Both the position numbers and the translations under genes were made by a program. This document shows positions 1-9,500 of a stretch of 64,000 nt of DNA, in pieces. Source of the stretch: Butyricimonas muris (GTDB lineage: Bacteria; Bacteroidota; Bacteroidia; Bacteroidales; Marinifilaceae); contig NZ_JBKEIT010000002.1 in assembly GCF_046365375.1 (NCBI RefSeq), forward strand, positions 372,001 to 436,000. The letters are read 5' to 3'. The notes below the pieces were generated by a model. It saw only the letters and a list, made by a program, of their open reading frames with translations. It was not told where the DNA came from and searched no databases. Positions within the stretch are counted from its first letter, which is position 1. Each line of letters begins with the position of its first letter.

Positions 1-1653
1 CTGCTCGCTCTGCTCGTGTTGGCGGTGATTGTCGGAATGTCTACGGGGGAACTGACTCAAGGTTTTTGGATCAGACTGGGAGTTTCGACGGTATTGTTCG
101 CGTTTATTGTCTTGTGGGTTTTTCCTGTCGTGGGACATTGGTATCTCAAGCGTTATGATGATCGGGTAGGGCAATTTATTTTTGTGCTGGGATTGGTCTT
201 CTTGGCTTCTTTCTTGGCGGAGGCCGCCGGGTTGGAGGCAATTATCGGGGCATTCCTTGCGGGGTTGGCATTGAATCGTCTGATTCCGAATACTTCCGCT
301 TTGATGAACCGGATCGAGTTCGTGGGAAACGCTCTTTTTATCCCGTTCTTTTTGATAGGAGTCGGGATGCTGGTTAATTTTCACGTGTTTTTTAATGATC
401 TGACTTCGATATGGGTAGCGGTAGTTATGACGGTGGTAGCCACGGTTTCCAAGTTTATTCCGGCATGGTTGACTCAACGGAATTTTAAATTCACGAGTTC
501 GGAGAGAACGTTGATTTTTGGGTTGAGTAACGCGCAAGCCGCGGCAACTTTGGCAGCAGTGTTGGTCGGGTATAACGTGATATTAGGGACGACACCGAAC
601 GGGGAACCGATTCGTTTGCTGAACGAGAGCGTGTTGAACGGTACGATCGTGATGATTCTGGTGACTTGTATTGTCGCTTCCTTTGCCACGCAGAAAGGGG
701 CGCAAGAGGTAGCCTTGGCGGAGTTTGCCGAGGAAGAGATGGAAAGTGACGAGGATGCGGAAGACCGGATATTGATCCCGTTGAGTAATATCGAGAACGT
801 GGAAGAGTTGGTCAATCTTGCCGTAACTATAAAATCAAAGAAAGCGAAGGCGGTTATGACCGCTTTGAACGTGATTAAAGCGGACACGGGTGATTCGACG
901 GCAGAAAAAAGAGCGAATCTGTTATTGGAAAAAGCCACGAAAGCGGCAGCCGCCACGGACAACCAGTTAGTGACTTCTTTGCGCTATGACGACGACGTGG
1001 TGAACGGTATTAAAAATGCCACGAAAGAACATAAGATCACGGATATCGTGTTGGGACTCCGTAAAGAGGGCGAGATATCGGATACTTTCCTAGGTAATCT
1101 GACAGACCGGGTTTTGTCGAAATGTGCGACGACTACTTTGGTGTACCGTCCGTCGCAACCCTTATCGACAATCAAACGATATATCGTGGTGGTTCCCCCT
1201 CGTGCCGAACGGGAAATCGGTTTTCCGTATTGGGTTATACGGATATGGAATATTGCTAAAAATTCGAGTAGTAAAATTATATTTTATGCTGATGCCTCGG
1301 TGTTGTCGGTCTTGCAGGAAGTGAATGCGAAACATGCTGTTGAAGTCGAATTTAATGAATTTGCCGATTGGGATGATTTCCTGATTATTTCCCGTGATGT
1401 GAAGGAGAACGATGCTTTGATGATCGTGATGAGCCGTCGGAATTACCCGTCTTACGTGAAAAATATGACGTTGGTGCCGACGTATCTGAACAAATATTTC
1501 AATAGGCATAGTTGTATTTTGATTTACCCGATGCAAATAGGTATAGGTGAACAGGAACTTGGAGCGCTAAAGAGTATACCGCATGCGGATTCACATGATA
1601 GTCTGGATGATTTGGCGGACGTGATGAGGAGTCTGTTTAAAAGGAATAAATAA
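1..1653 (+). CDS. Cation:proton antiporter with C-terminal stress-protein-like domains, 5' truncated
   Basis: This is a CPA2-type Na+(K+)/H+ exchanger of the inner membrane. The reading frame is open at base 1, so the N-terminal membrane helices lie outside the window. The visible part begins in hydrophobic helices and includes the exchanger-like segment LASFLAEAAGLEAIIGAFLA near residues 65-85, followed by further membrane spans up to about residue 230. The last 300 residues are soluble and contain universal-stress-protein-like alpha/beta stretches (for example around TSLRYDDDVVNGI and TLVYRPSQP), probably a cytosolic regulatory region. The family call is firm; the transported ion cannot be told from sequence. 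It ends 17 nt before the next gene and shows no link to the import loci. Confidence 0.85.
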   Translation: MLALLVLAVIVGMSTGELTQGFWIRLGVSTVLFAFIVLWVFPVVGHWYLKRYDDRVGQFIFVLGLVFLASFLAEAAGLEAIIGAFLAGLALNRLIPNTSALMNRIEFVGNALFIPFFLIGVGMLVNFHVFFNDLTSIWVAVVMTVVATVSKFIPAWLTQRNFKFTSSERTLIFGLSNAQAAATLAAVLVGYNVILGTTPNGEPIRLLNESVLNGTIVMILVTCIVASFATQKGAQEVALAEFAEEEMESDEDAEDRILIPLSNIENVEELVNLAVTIKSKKAKAVMTALNVIKADTGDSTAEKRANLLLEKATKAAAATDNQLVTSLRYDDDVVNGIKNATKEHKITDIVLGLRKEGEISDTFLGNLTDRVLSKCATTTLVYRPSQPLSTIKRYIVVVPPRAEREIGFPYWVIRIWNIAKNSSSKIIFYADASVLSVLQEVNAKHAVEVEFNEFADWDDFLIISRDVKENDALMIVMSRRNYPSYVKNMTLVPTYLNKYFNRHSCILIYPMQIGIGEQELGALKSIPHADSHDSLDDLADVMRSLFKRNK

Positions 1654-1670
1654 TTTTATGTGGTAGGTGT

Positions 1671-4280
1671 ATGAAAAAAGTCGTTGTCATTTTAGGGATT
1701 ATTTTACTGGCTTATGCGTTTAAGGAAATGTCCCCGTTCGAGAAAAAGTTATTGAGTAACCTCACGGCACAGATTCGGGAATTGCAGCAGGAAAAACTTT
1801 ATCTGCACACGGATAAAAGTGTCTATAACGTGGGGGAAAAAGTCTGGTTTCGGGCGTATCTTGTTCATGCGGCGGGCTTGCAGCCTATCGTGTACAGTCG
1901 ATTCGTGTATGTTGATTTGGTAGACCGACGGGATTCTATCGTGCAGCGTATCAAGGTTGTGTCACGGGATTCTTCTTTTTACGGTCAGGTGAATATCCCG
2001 AAGGATTTGCAACAAGGGGATTATTGTTTGCGGGGATATACTTACTATATGCAGAATCAAGGGGAGAATTTCCTGTTCAAGAAGAAAATACGGGTTATAA
2101 ATCCGGAAGATTCCAAGGTGTGGACGGATGTGACTTACACGAAAAACCGGGAGAATAATTACACGGCGACGATTCGGTTGCTGGACAGCGAGGGAGAGCC
2201 TTATGATAGGGTTTTACTGACCTATATTGCCGGAATTAAAAAGGATCAGTATTCCAAGAAAAACGCCCGGACGGATAAGGAGGGGAAATTCGAGGTGAAG
2301 ATTGACACCACGATGAAAACTATCGAGGTGGAGTTTCCGGAGGGACGTCCGTTTCCTTTCAAACGATATATTCATATACCAGCCCATTTGCGGGATTTTG
2401 ACGTGCAGTTTTTCCCGGAAGGCGGTTCGTTGTTGTCCAATAATTGGCAGAAAGTGGCGTTCAAGGCTATCGGGGCGGATGGGCGTGCCGTTCATGCCTG
2501 CGGAGAAGTATATCAGGATTCCGTGGTGATTGCCACGATAGAAACAGTACATGACGGGATGGGATGTTTCAAGTTACCGGTGAATCCGGGTAAGGAATTT
2601 TATGCCGTCATGAGAACGGAAGAAGGGGTAGAAAAGCGATTTGATTTGCCCAAGGTTTCTGACGACGGGTGGGGTATTTCGCTTATCGGGCAGGACTCCA
2701 TGTTACATTATCGGGTAATTAAGGCAGTGAATGCGAAATTACCGAAAGAGTTGTATGTTCTGGTACATTGCCGCGGTATGCTTCTGGGGTCCAACCGGGT
2801 AAACGGATTAATGAAAGGAAGTATCGATATGAGTGTTATTCCGGAAGGAATTTCACATATCGTGTTGATGGACGGGGATGCTAACGTGTATAGCCAGCGT
2901 TTGTTTTTCAGGAAGCTCAAACAACGTCCCGAATTGAAGATCACCACGAATAAACCGACTTATGTCAGTCGGGAATTGGTGGAGATGGAAATTGATTTCG
3001 ATGAACCTTTCAAGGGATATCTGGACGGCTCTTTTTCTATTTCTGTCACGGACAATGATAAGGTGGTGCAGGATTCGCTGGAGGATAATATTTTGTCCAA
3101 TCTGCTGATGACTTCCGATATAAAGGGGTATATAGATCATCCCGCGTATTACTTTAACGATACAACCCCGGAGGTTGCTGCGCATCTTGACCTCGTGATG
3201 ATGACTCACGGGTGGACCCGGTTTGACATTTCCAAGATTGCTAAAGGAGAGTTCTCTGAAATGAAATTCCCGTTGGAAATCGGACAAATCGTGTCCGGAC
3301 GGGTAAATAATTTCTGGGGGAAGAAGTCAAAAGGAGCGAATATCGTGTTGATTTCCAATTACGGGCTTTGCCGTATGGTGGAAACGGACGAAACGGGAAA
3401 TTTTGTCGTGGATGGAATAGCATTCCATGACAGCACGAGTTTTCTGGTGCAGGCATTGAGCGCGAAAGGGCGTCGGGGGGTTACCGTGAGAGTGGATGAG
3501 GATGAATTTCTGCCTGCCGTTTATGACTTACCCTATAATATGCAGGAGAAAAAGAAAGAAGAGGAATTTTACAAGAAACACGGGTTGAATTACTATTACG
3601 AGAATGGCGAGAAAATATACGTGTTGGACGAGGTGCAAGTCGTCCGGCGGAAAATCAAGAAGTCTTACTCGTTCTATGATAATCTGGCGAACCACCAGTT
3701 GGATTCCGCCCAAATTGCCGAGAACGGAATGTTCGATATCACCCAGATTATCCAATTGTTGCCCGGTGTCACTTTCGAGAAGGATGACGAGGGGGAAGAT
3801 TGTTTCAAGCAGTTCGGGCGTAAACTTTATGTACTGGTGAATGATTTCGAGGAGCCGATGGATCAAATCCGGTTGATTCCGGTGGGTGCGTTACGGAATA
3901 TTTCTTTGTTAGACCGTATGCAGGGACAGATCTTTTTTGGCGAACGGGGAGCGAACGGGGTGTTGATTATTTCAGCGGAACCGGGATGGACTCCGAAACC
4001 CTTGGGACGTCCGAACGTATTACCGTTTAAACTACTGGGTTATCAAGTACCGGACGAATTCTATGTACCGAAATATGACGTGGATTCCGTACGCAAGGAC
4101 AACCGCTATGACGAACGTTCCACGATTTACTGGAAGCCGGTTGTGACGATAGACAAGGAAAATCCGGCAAAGCTGTCGTTCTATACCGCTGATACTTACG
4201 GGAAATATATCGTTACCGTGGAGGGAATCACGACAAATGGAATTATTTGCCGGAAGCGAATACCGTTAATATTGAAATGA
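1671..4280 (+). CDS. Secreted MG2/alpha-2-macroglobulin-like protein with TonB-plug-like domain
   Basis: This 869-residue exported protein has a hydrophobic N-terminal signal (about residues 3-17). An MG2-like macroglobulin domain begins near residue 43 (KLYLHTDKSVYNVGEKVWF). Beta-rich domains follow, with a carboxypeptidase-regulatory-like segment around residues 540-600. A TonB-receptor plug-like domain lies around residues 640-770 (VLDEVQVVRRKIKK, later GERGANGVLIIS), but no outer-membrane barrel follows. Proteins of this architecture are common and poorly characterised in Bacteroidota. There is no CGEQ thioester motif, so a classical protease-trapping role is not supported. It is co-directional with the sigma gene that follows but is probably not part of that locus, because a good promoter lies between them. 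Confidence 0.75.
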   Translation: MKKVVVILGIILLAYAFKEMSPFEKKLLSNLTAQIRELQQEKLYLHTDKSVYNVGEKVWFRAYLVHAAGLQPIVYSRFVYVDLVDRRDSIVQRIKVVSRDSSFYGQVNIPKDLQQGDYCLRGYTYYMQNQGENFLFKKKIRVINPEDSKVWTDVTYTKNRENNYTATIRLLDSEGEPYDRVLLTYIAGIKKDQYSKKNARTDKEGKFEVKIDTTMKTIEVEFPEGRPFPFKRYIHIPAHLRDFDVQFFPEGGSLLSNNWQKVAFKAIGADGRAVHACGEVYQDSVVIATIETVHDGMGCFKLPVNPGKEFYAVMRTEEGVEKRFDLPKVSDDGWGISLIGQDSMLHYRVIKAVNAKLPKELYVLVHCRGMLLGSNRVNGLMKGSIDMSVIPEGISHIVLMDGDANVYSQRLFFRKLKQRPELKITTNKPTYVSRELVEMEIDFDEPFKGYLDGSFSISVTDNDKVVQDSLEDNILSNLLMTSDIKGYIDHPAYYFNDTTPEVAAHLDLVMMTHGWTRFDISKIAKGEFSEMKFPLEIGQIVSGRVNNFWGKKSKGANIVLISNYGLCRMVETDETGNFVVDGIAFHDSTSFLVQALSAKGRRGVTVRVDEDEFLPAVYDLPYNMQEKKKEEEFYKKHGLNYYYENGEKIYVLDEVQVVRRKIKKSYSFYDNLANHQLDSAQIAENGMFDITQIIQLLPGVTFEKDDEGEDCFKQFGRKLYVLVNDFEEPMDQIRLIPVGALRNISLLDRMQGQIFFGERGANGVLIISAEPGWTPKPLGRPNVLPFKLLGYQVPDEFYVPKYDVDSVRKDNRYDERSTIYWKPVVTIDKENPAKLSFYTADTYGKYIVTVEGITTNGIICRKRIPLILK

Positions 4281-4331
4281 GAAGTTGCATTGGGATGTTG
4301 AATTTACCTTCCGGTGTTTGGATTATTTAAA

Positions 4332-4363
4332 TTTGTTCAGTATCTGAATATTATTTATTTTTG
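4332..4363 (+). promoter_or_regulatory. Bacteroidota housekeeping promoter for the locus 1 sigma gene
   Basis: A TTTG element at 4332-4335 is followed after 20 nt by TATTTTTG at 4356-4363, fitting the Bacteroidota -33/-7 consensus TTTG and TAnnTTTG. It lies 28 nt upstream of the ATG at 4392. This supports that start over a GTG at 4314, which would place the promoter inside the gene. Confidence 0.6.
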
Positions 4364-4391
4364 TGTTTTGAATAAACATAACATCGGGGTA

Positions 4392-4937
4392 ATGCAAGAT
4401 ATTATATCGGCTATAAAATTGGGGGATTTGAAGGCATTCAAGGAATTCTTTGATGATTGCTATATCATGTTATGTGTTTTTGCCGCTAAATACTTGAAAG
4501 ATGACGAGCAATGTAAGGATGTTGCTCAGGAAGCTTTAGCCGATTATTGGGAAAGACGAGAACGTTTTGGCGATATTTATAAAGTGAAAGCGTATCTTTA
4601 CACGATCACCCGCAACCGTTGTTTAAATATCTTGCGGCACGAGAAAGTAAACCAAGGGTATTTGGAGAAATACGGGCGGGAGTTGGAATCCGAGGGTGTT
4701 TTCGAGGATTGGGTTGTGGCGCAGGAAACTTATCTTTTAGTGTGGAAGGCTGTAAATGCGTTACCGCCGCAGATGCGGACTATCATTCGTTATTCTCTTG
4801 ACGGATTGACAAATCCCCAGATTGCAAAAGAAATGGGGATTGGTGAAGGTTCCGTGAAATCTCTGAAACAAACTGCCTATCGTAAATTGAGAGAGCAATT
4901 GAAAGAACATTTTTATTTGTTGTTATTGTTTTGCTGA
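4392..4937 (+). CDS. ECF RNA polymerase sigma factor, locus 1
   Basis: This cytoplasmic sigma-70 factor of the extracytoplasmic-function group has 181 residues. Region 2 starts at KEFFDDCYIMLCVFAAKYLK, and region 4 is the helix-turn-helix NPQIAKEMGIGEGSVKSLKQ near the C-terminus. It should direct transcription of the fecR-susC-susD operon downstream and be held inactive by the FecR protein encoded next. The ATG at 4392 was chosen because it gives the same MQDI start and length as the close paralogue at 56200 and because a good promoter lies directly upstream. A GTG-initiated extension from 4314 is open but unlikely. Confidence 0.93.
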   Translation: MQDIISAIKLGDLKAFKEFFDDCYIMLCVFAAKYLKDDEQCKDVAQEALADYWERRERFGDIYKVKAYLYTITRNRCLNILRHEKVNQGYLEKYGRELESEGVFEDWVVAQETYLLVWKAVNALPPQMRTIIRYSLDGLTNPQIAKEMGIGEGSVKSLKQTAYRKLREQLKEHFYLLLLFC

Positions 4938-4983
4938 TTTCAATCTTGGTAGAGTAGTGGTAAAGCCGCCTTGAAGCCGCAGT

Positions 4984-5127
4984 AAATCCGGAGTAATAAT
5001 CTCCCTTGTTCGTTTATGGGATGTTTCCGCTTTTATGTTGCTATAATCTTTTTTGTAGCAACATAAGAGCGGGAACGGAGAGAGTACGGTAGGTGAGGTA
5101 TTATTACGGTTACTCTTCTTCGGATTT
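4984..5127. repeat. Nested inverted repeat between the sigma and fecR genes
   Basis: The 342-nt gap 4938-5279 holds no gene. Its main feature is a 21-nt inverted repeat (5023-5043 with 5056-5076, loop 12 nt) that would pair fully in RNA, with two G-U pairs. It is flanked by shorter outer pairs: AAATCCG at 4984 with CGGATTT at 5121, and TAATAAT at 4994 with ATTATTA at 5100. There is no clear U-tract after the inner stem, so it is not a standard terminator. It could be a small mobile-element remnant or an RNA structure in the sigma-to-fecR transcript. The other loci do not carry it. Confidence 0.55.
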
Positions 5128-5279
5128 ACAGTGGAATTTGAGTGAAATAAGGGCGATTTCTTGGGGGGATGGGGTTAATTTCGTGGGTTGGGATTATTTT
5201 TTTGTAATTTTTTTCGGTTTTCGACTATTCCTATTTTGCACTTTGCGTGTTATAGTATAAAATAGCAATAGTAAATATT

Positions 5280-6470
5280 ATGAGTTTGTCGAAAAAACAT
5301 TTTAAGATAGCGGAAATTCTAGCAGCTATTTTCATGAATACTCACTCGGGGGAGGAGAGGGAAAAGTATGAGCTTTGGGAAAGAGAAAACGGTCGTTTGG
5401 CTAAGGAGATTTTCAACAGAGAGAATTATGACGAATTTGTGCGTGTCGCGGAGCGATTTGATTGTCAGGAGGGATGGCAGGTTTTCGAGGAGAATCGAAA
5501 AATAAAGGTGCTTTCGGGAGAGAAGCAAGGTGGTCGGGTAAATCGGTTCAAGTTCGTTTCCAGATACGCGGCGGTGGGGATAATACTAATCGCTTGCGGG
5601 TTATTCTTTTGGTTGAATCGTTCTCGGGAAGAAGAGCCGAAACAACCTGTTTTTGCTTACCAGATAGAAGCGGGGACTACCGGGGCACGTCTGATATTGG
5701 CTGACGGGAAAACGGTGGATATCGTGAAAGACCAAACATTCATGATGAAGGAAACGGATGGGACTCTGCTCGTGACGGATTCGATGGGAATAGATTATGT
5801 CGCGCATGATGTAAAGGATGAGGAGGAAATCCGAAACACGATAAGTACGTTGACGGGAATGGAGTACACGTTGACCTTGTCAGACGGCACGAAAGTCTAT
5901 TTGAACGCGGAATCGAAATTATGTTTTCCCGTGTGTTTCAAAGGGGCGCAGAGAGTGGTGGAGTTGTCCGGTGAAGCTTATTTTGAAGTCGCCGAAGATG
6001 CCGCGCATCCGTTCGTGATAAAGACTCGCGATATTTCGGTCAAAGTATTGGGGACTTCTTTTAATCTGCGAGCTTATGAAGATGAAGAGGTGGTGACGAC
6101 GACATTAACGGCGGGAAAAGTACAGGTCTTTGACGGTCGGCAATTCAAGGATATTGTTCCCGGGGAGCAAGTGGTTTACGAAAAGGCTGCAAGGACTATG
6201 GAGGTTAATAAAGTAGAAGTCTGGCGTTACATGGCTTGGCGAGAGGGGAAGTTCGTGTTCCGGAACGAGCGTTTGGAGGATGTGATGAAGTATTTGGCTC
6301 GTTGGTATAATGTGCGTTACGAATTTATGAATGAAGATGCGAAAAATATGCGGGTGGGAGCCAAGTTAAATAGGTACAATAACATGAATCCGATTATCGA
6401 GATGTTGAAGAAAAATCCGAGTATTTCTATATCCCGGAAGGATGGTGTGTTTTATATATCAAGCGAATAA
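5280..6470 (+). CDS. FecR-type anti-sigma factor, locus 1
   Basis: This 396-residue inner-membrane anti-sigma factor is thought to bind its sigma factor through the cytoplasmic N-terminus and the STN domain of its SusC partner through the periplasmic part. The visible order is an N-terminal cytosolic region opening with KKHFKIAEILAAIF, one membrane helix around residues 97-115 (RYAAVGIILIACGLFFWL), the FecR beta domain around residues 195-290 (containing LTLSDGTKVYLNAESKL), and a C-terminal DUF4974-like domain ending in FYISSE. It is closest in this window to the anti-sigma factor at 56932: both begin with nearly the same peptide and share a MNPIIEML motif near the end. Confidence 0.92.
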   Translation: MSLSKKHFKIAEILAAIFMNTHSGEEREKYELWERENGRLAKEIFNRENYDEFVRVAERFDCQEGWQVFEENRKIKVLSGEKQGGRVNRFKFVSRYAAVGIILIACGLFFWLNRSREEEPKQPVFAYQIEAGTTGARLILADGKTVDIVKDQTFMMKETDGTLLVTDSMGIDYVAHDVKDEEEIRNTISTLTGMEYTLTLSDGTKVYLNAESKLCFPVCFKGAQRVVELSGEAYFEVAEDAAHPFVIKTRDISVKVLGTSFNLRAYEDEEVVTTTLTAGKVQVFDGRQFKDIVPGEQVVYEKAARTMEVNKVEVWRYMAWREGKFVFRNERLEDVMKYLARWYNVRYEFMNEDAKNMRVGAKLNRYNNMNPIIEMLKKNPSISISRKDGVFYISSE

Positions 6471-6551
6471 GACAAAACATGCGTTTGTGCTGGTGACACA
6501 AACGCATGGACAACTAATAAATAGTAGTTCATTTATTAATCTTTCAAAATT
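6471..6551 (+). promoter_or_regulatory. Two-hairpin leader between fecR and susC, locus 1
   Basis: Eight nt after the fecR stop, 6478-6489 pairs perfectly with 6497-6508 (12 bp) around the heptaloop CTGGTGA. A second, AT-only 8-bp inverted repeat follows (6515-6522 with 6531-6538). No U-tract follows the first stem, so it is not a canonical terminator. Equivalent pairs of hairpins occupy this position in all five loci. Confidence 0.6.
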
Positions 6552-9500
6552 ATGAAGAAAAAACGAGATTCAGGGACCTTTTTTCGAGGAATCTGGCAAA
6601 AAATTTTACTAGTTATGACATTGAAAATGTGTTTGCTTATGCTTACTTGTTTTCAGGTGACAGCTGCGGTGCATTCCCAGAATAAGCTTTTGGATGTGCG
6701 TTTGGAAAATGCTTCTCTGGAACAAGTGATTTGGGAATTGGAAAAAAAGACCGATTTCACGTTTATGTATTGGACGACCGAGATCAAGGATGTTAAAGTG
6801 TCTTTGAACATGCAGCAAAAATCGATGAAGGAGATTTTGGATTATTGCTTGCGCAACACGAGGTTGAGGTATGAGATTAACGAGGAAACGGTTGTGATCT
6901 ATCGTGTAAAGGATGACAAGCAGGAGAAAAAGAAGATTGTTGTTAATGGTGTCGTGAAGGATGAGGCCGGGGAACTTTTACCGGGGGTAACGATCGTGTT
7001 AAAGGGTACCTCTATCGGAGTTTCCACGGATGTGGATGGAAAATTCCGGTTGGAGTTACCTGAGCAAGAATCCATCGTTCTGGTGGCTTCTTTCGTGGGA
7101 ATGCGGAATGTTGAAGTGAAGGTTACCCCGGGCAAAGAGGTGAGTATCGTGATGAAAGAGGAGGTGGAGTCGATAGACGAGGTCGTGGTGAACGGTTATT
7201 TCACGCAAAACCGTAACAGTTATACGGGAGCGGTGACGTCTGTAAAGGGTGAACAATTGTTGGAAATATCGAAGACGAATATGCTCAAGGCGTTGTCTTT
7301 TGTTGTTCCCGGTTTGCGTATCGTGGATGACAATGTCAACGGTTCGAATCCTAATAAGGTGCCGGAAATTATCCTCCGGGGTATGAATTCGCTTGATAGT
7401 GAAAAGATGGAACAAGGATTGAATCGTCCTTTGATTATCATGGATGGGGTGGAAATCAGCCTGCAGCAATTGTATGACTTGGATATGTTTGACATTGATC
7501 GAGTGGATGTTCTGAAAGATGCTTCCGCCACGGCAATGTATGGGGAAAAAGCTGCCAACGGTGTTATCGTGGTCATGAGAAAGAAGGTGACGGAAAGTAA
7601 ATTGAGGGTACGTTATAATTTTGTGCCTAACATTGGATTTCCTGATGTTTCTTCTTTTAATCTTTGTTCGCCGTGGGAGAAATTGGAGTTGGAACGATTG
7701 TTTGGAAAATACGATAGTAACATAGGTGAATACGATGAACTTTATTACGAGAAATTGAAACGGGTGAATGCCGGTGTGAATACCGACTGGAAATCTATTC
7801 CGTTGCGCAATTCCTGGTCGCATAACCATTCTTTGAGCATCACCGGACGGGGAAGCGGCATGGACTACGGTATTTCCGCTCATTATTCGGATGATCGGGG
7901 TGTTATGAAAGGGGACTATCGCCGCAGTTTTGATTTGGGATTCTATTTCTCTTATTTTTGGAACAACAAACTGACGGTGAGTTTCCGTTCCGATTTCAAT
8001 AAATTGAATTCCAAGGATTCGCCTTATGGTAGCTATAATTCGTGGGTGGAAATCAATCCTTATGATTCGCCTGTGGATGAAAACGGGGAATGGGTAAAAG
8101 TGTTGTCATACGACAAGATTAATCCGATTTACAATGCCACGTTGAGCAGTTTCAGTAAAGCGGAGAGCAAGCGTTTTTCCAATAACTTAAGTGTGAGATG
8201 GGATATCGTGAAAGGAGTATATTTTACCGCTAATGCCAATTATACTATGGGAGACGGTCAGACGGATGCTTTTGTTTCTCCGGAGGATTCTCGTTTCTTG
8301 ATAGATGGCATTAAGGAAGATGAAAAAGGTTCTTATAACTTGAGCGGGGACAAGAATTATTCTTGGGCTTTTTCAGGTGTGTTAAATTACAATCTTGCTT
8401 TGGACGAGCATGGGACTATGTTGAGTTTTCATGGCGGATTGGACATATCGCAGGACAAAAGAAGTTCGTTTGCTTTTTCGGGGGTGGGATTTACGAAAGA
8501 TCGTTTGAATAACTTGAACTTTGCGCAGCGTTATCCTGAAGAGGGGAATCCTACCGGGAGTGAATCCTATAGTGCAACGGTGGCTTATTTCGGTAATGTC
8601 AATTTTATATTGAAAGACCGTTATTTCGTGGATTTTTCGTATCGAACTTCTGGTAATGCCACGATTTCTAAAGACCGGCGTTGGGCGCCTTTTTGGTCAG
8701 TTGGTTTGGGGTGGAACCTGCATAACGAGAAATTCATTGCTGATTTGGCATGGGTACAGAGTTTCCGGATTCGGGGAAGTGCGGGATATGTGGGAAGCAA
8801 CAATTTCGGGGGAGTTCTAGCACAAACTATATATAGTTATAGTGATAATGCGTATGACGACAATCTCGGGGCTTTGCCGTCGGCGATGGGAAATGACAAA
8901 CTGAAATCGCAACGTACGTTGAAATTGGATGTCGGCATGGATGTCAACTTATTCAATGACCGTTTAGGAGTGAAGTTGGATTTCTATAAGGAGATTTCTA
9001 AGGATTTGTTGATGGATGTTTCGTTGCCGCCTTCCATAGGATATGACAAGGTTAAATACAACTTGGGCGAAAGTGCCAACTGGGGGTATGAACTTGCTAT
9101 TGCTGGAACGGTTATTCGTACGCAGGATTGGAGCTGGACATTGAATTTCACGACGAGCCACACGGAGAACAAAATCAAAAAGATCAGTAATTCACTGAAA
9201 AATATAAATTCGGAAAATCGGGACGAAAACACCTCTTCACCGAGAATCCAGTTGGAGGAGGGGGAATCCTCCACCGCAATTTATGCCGTGCGTTCCGCCG
9301 GTATAGACCCGGCAACGGGAAAAGAGATTTTTATCAAAAAGGATGGTACTTACACTTTTATTTATGATCCGAAGGACAAGGTGGCGGTCGGGAACAAAAT
9401 CCCTATTATGCAGGGGGGAATTTCGACCGGTGTCCGGTGGAAAAACCTCACGCTGTTTGCCGGCTTGACCTATACGTTCGGAGGAGATATCTATAATACC

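Noticed and set aside
4314..4391. GTG-initiated N-terminal extension of the locus 1 sigma factor
   Set aside because: It contains the likely promoter (4332-4363) and has no counterpart in the close paralogue at 56200.
7056..7883. Minus-strand open frame of 275 codons
   Set aside because: It lies wholly inside a SusC gene, is rich in His/Arg/Phe as expected for antisense of coding sequence, and has no domain.
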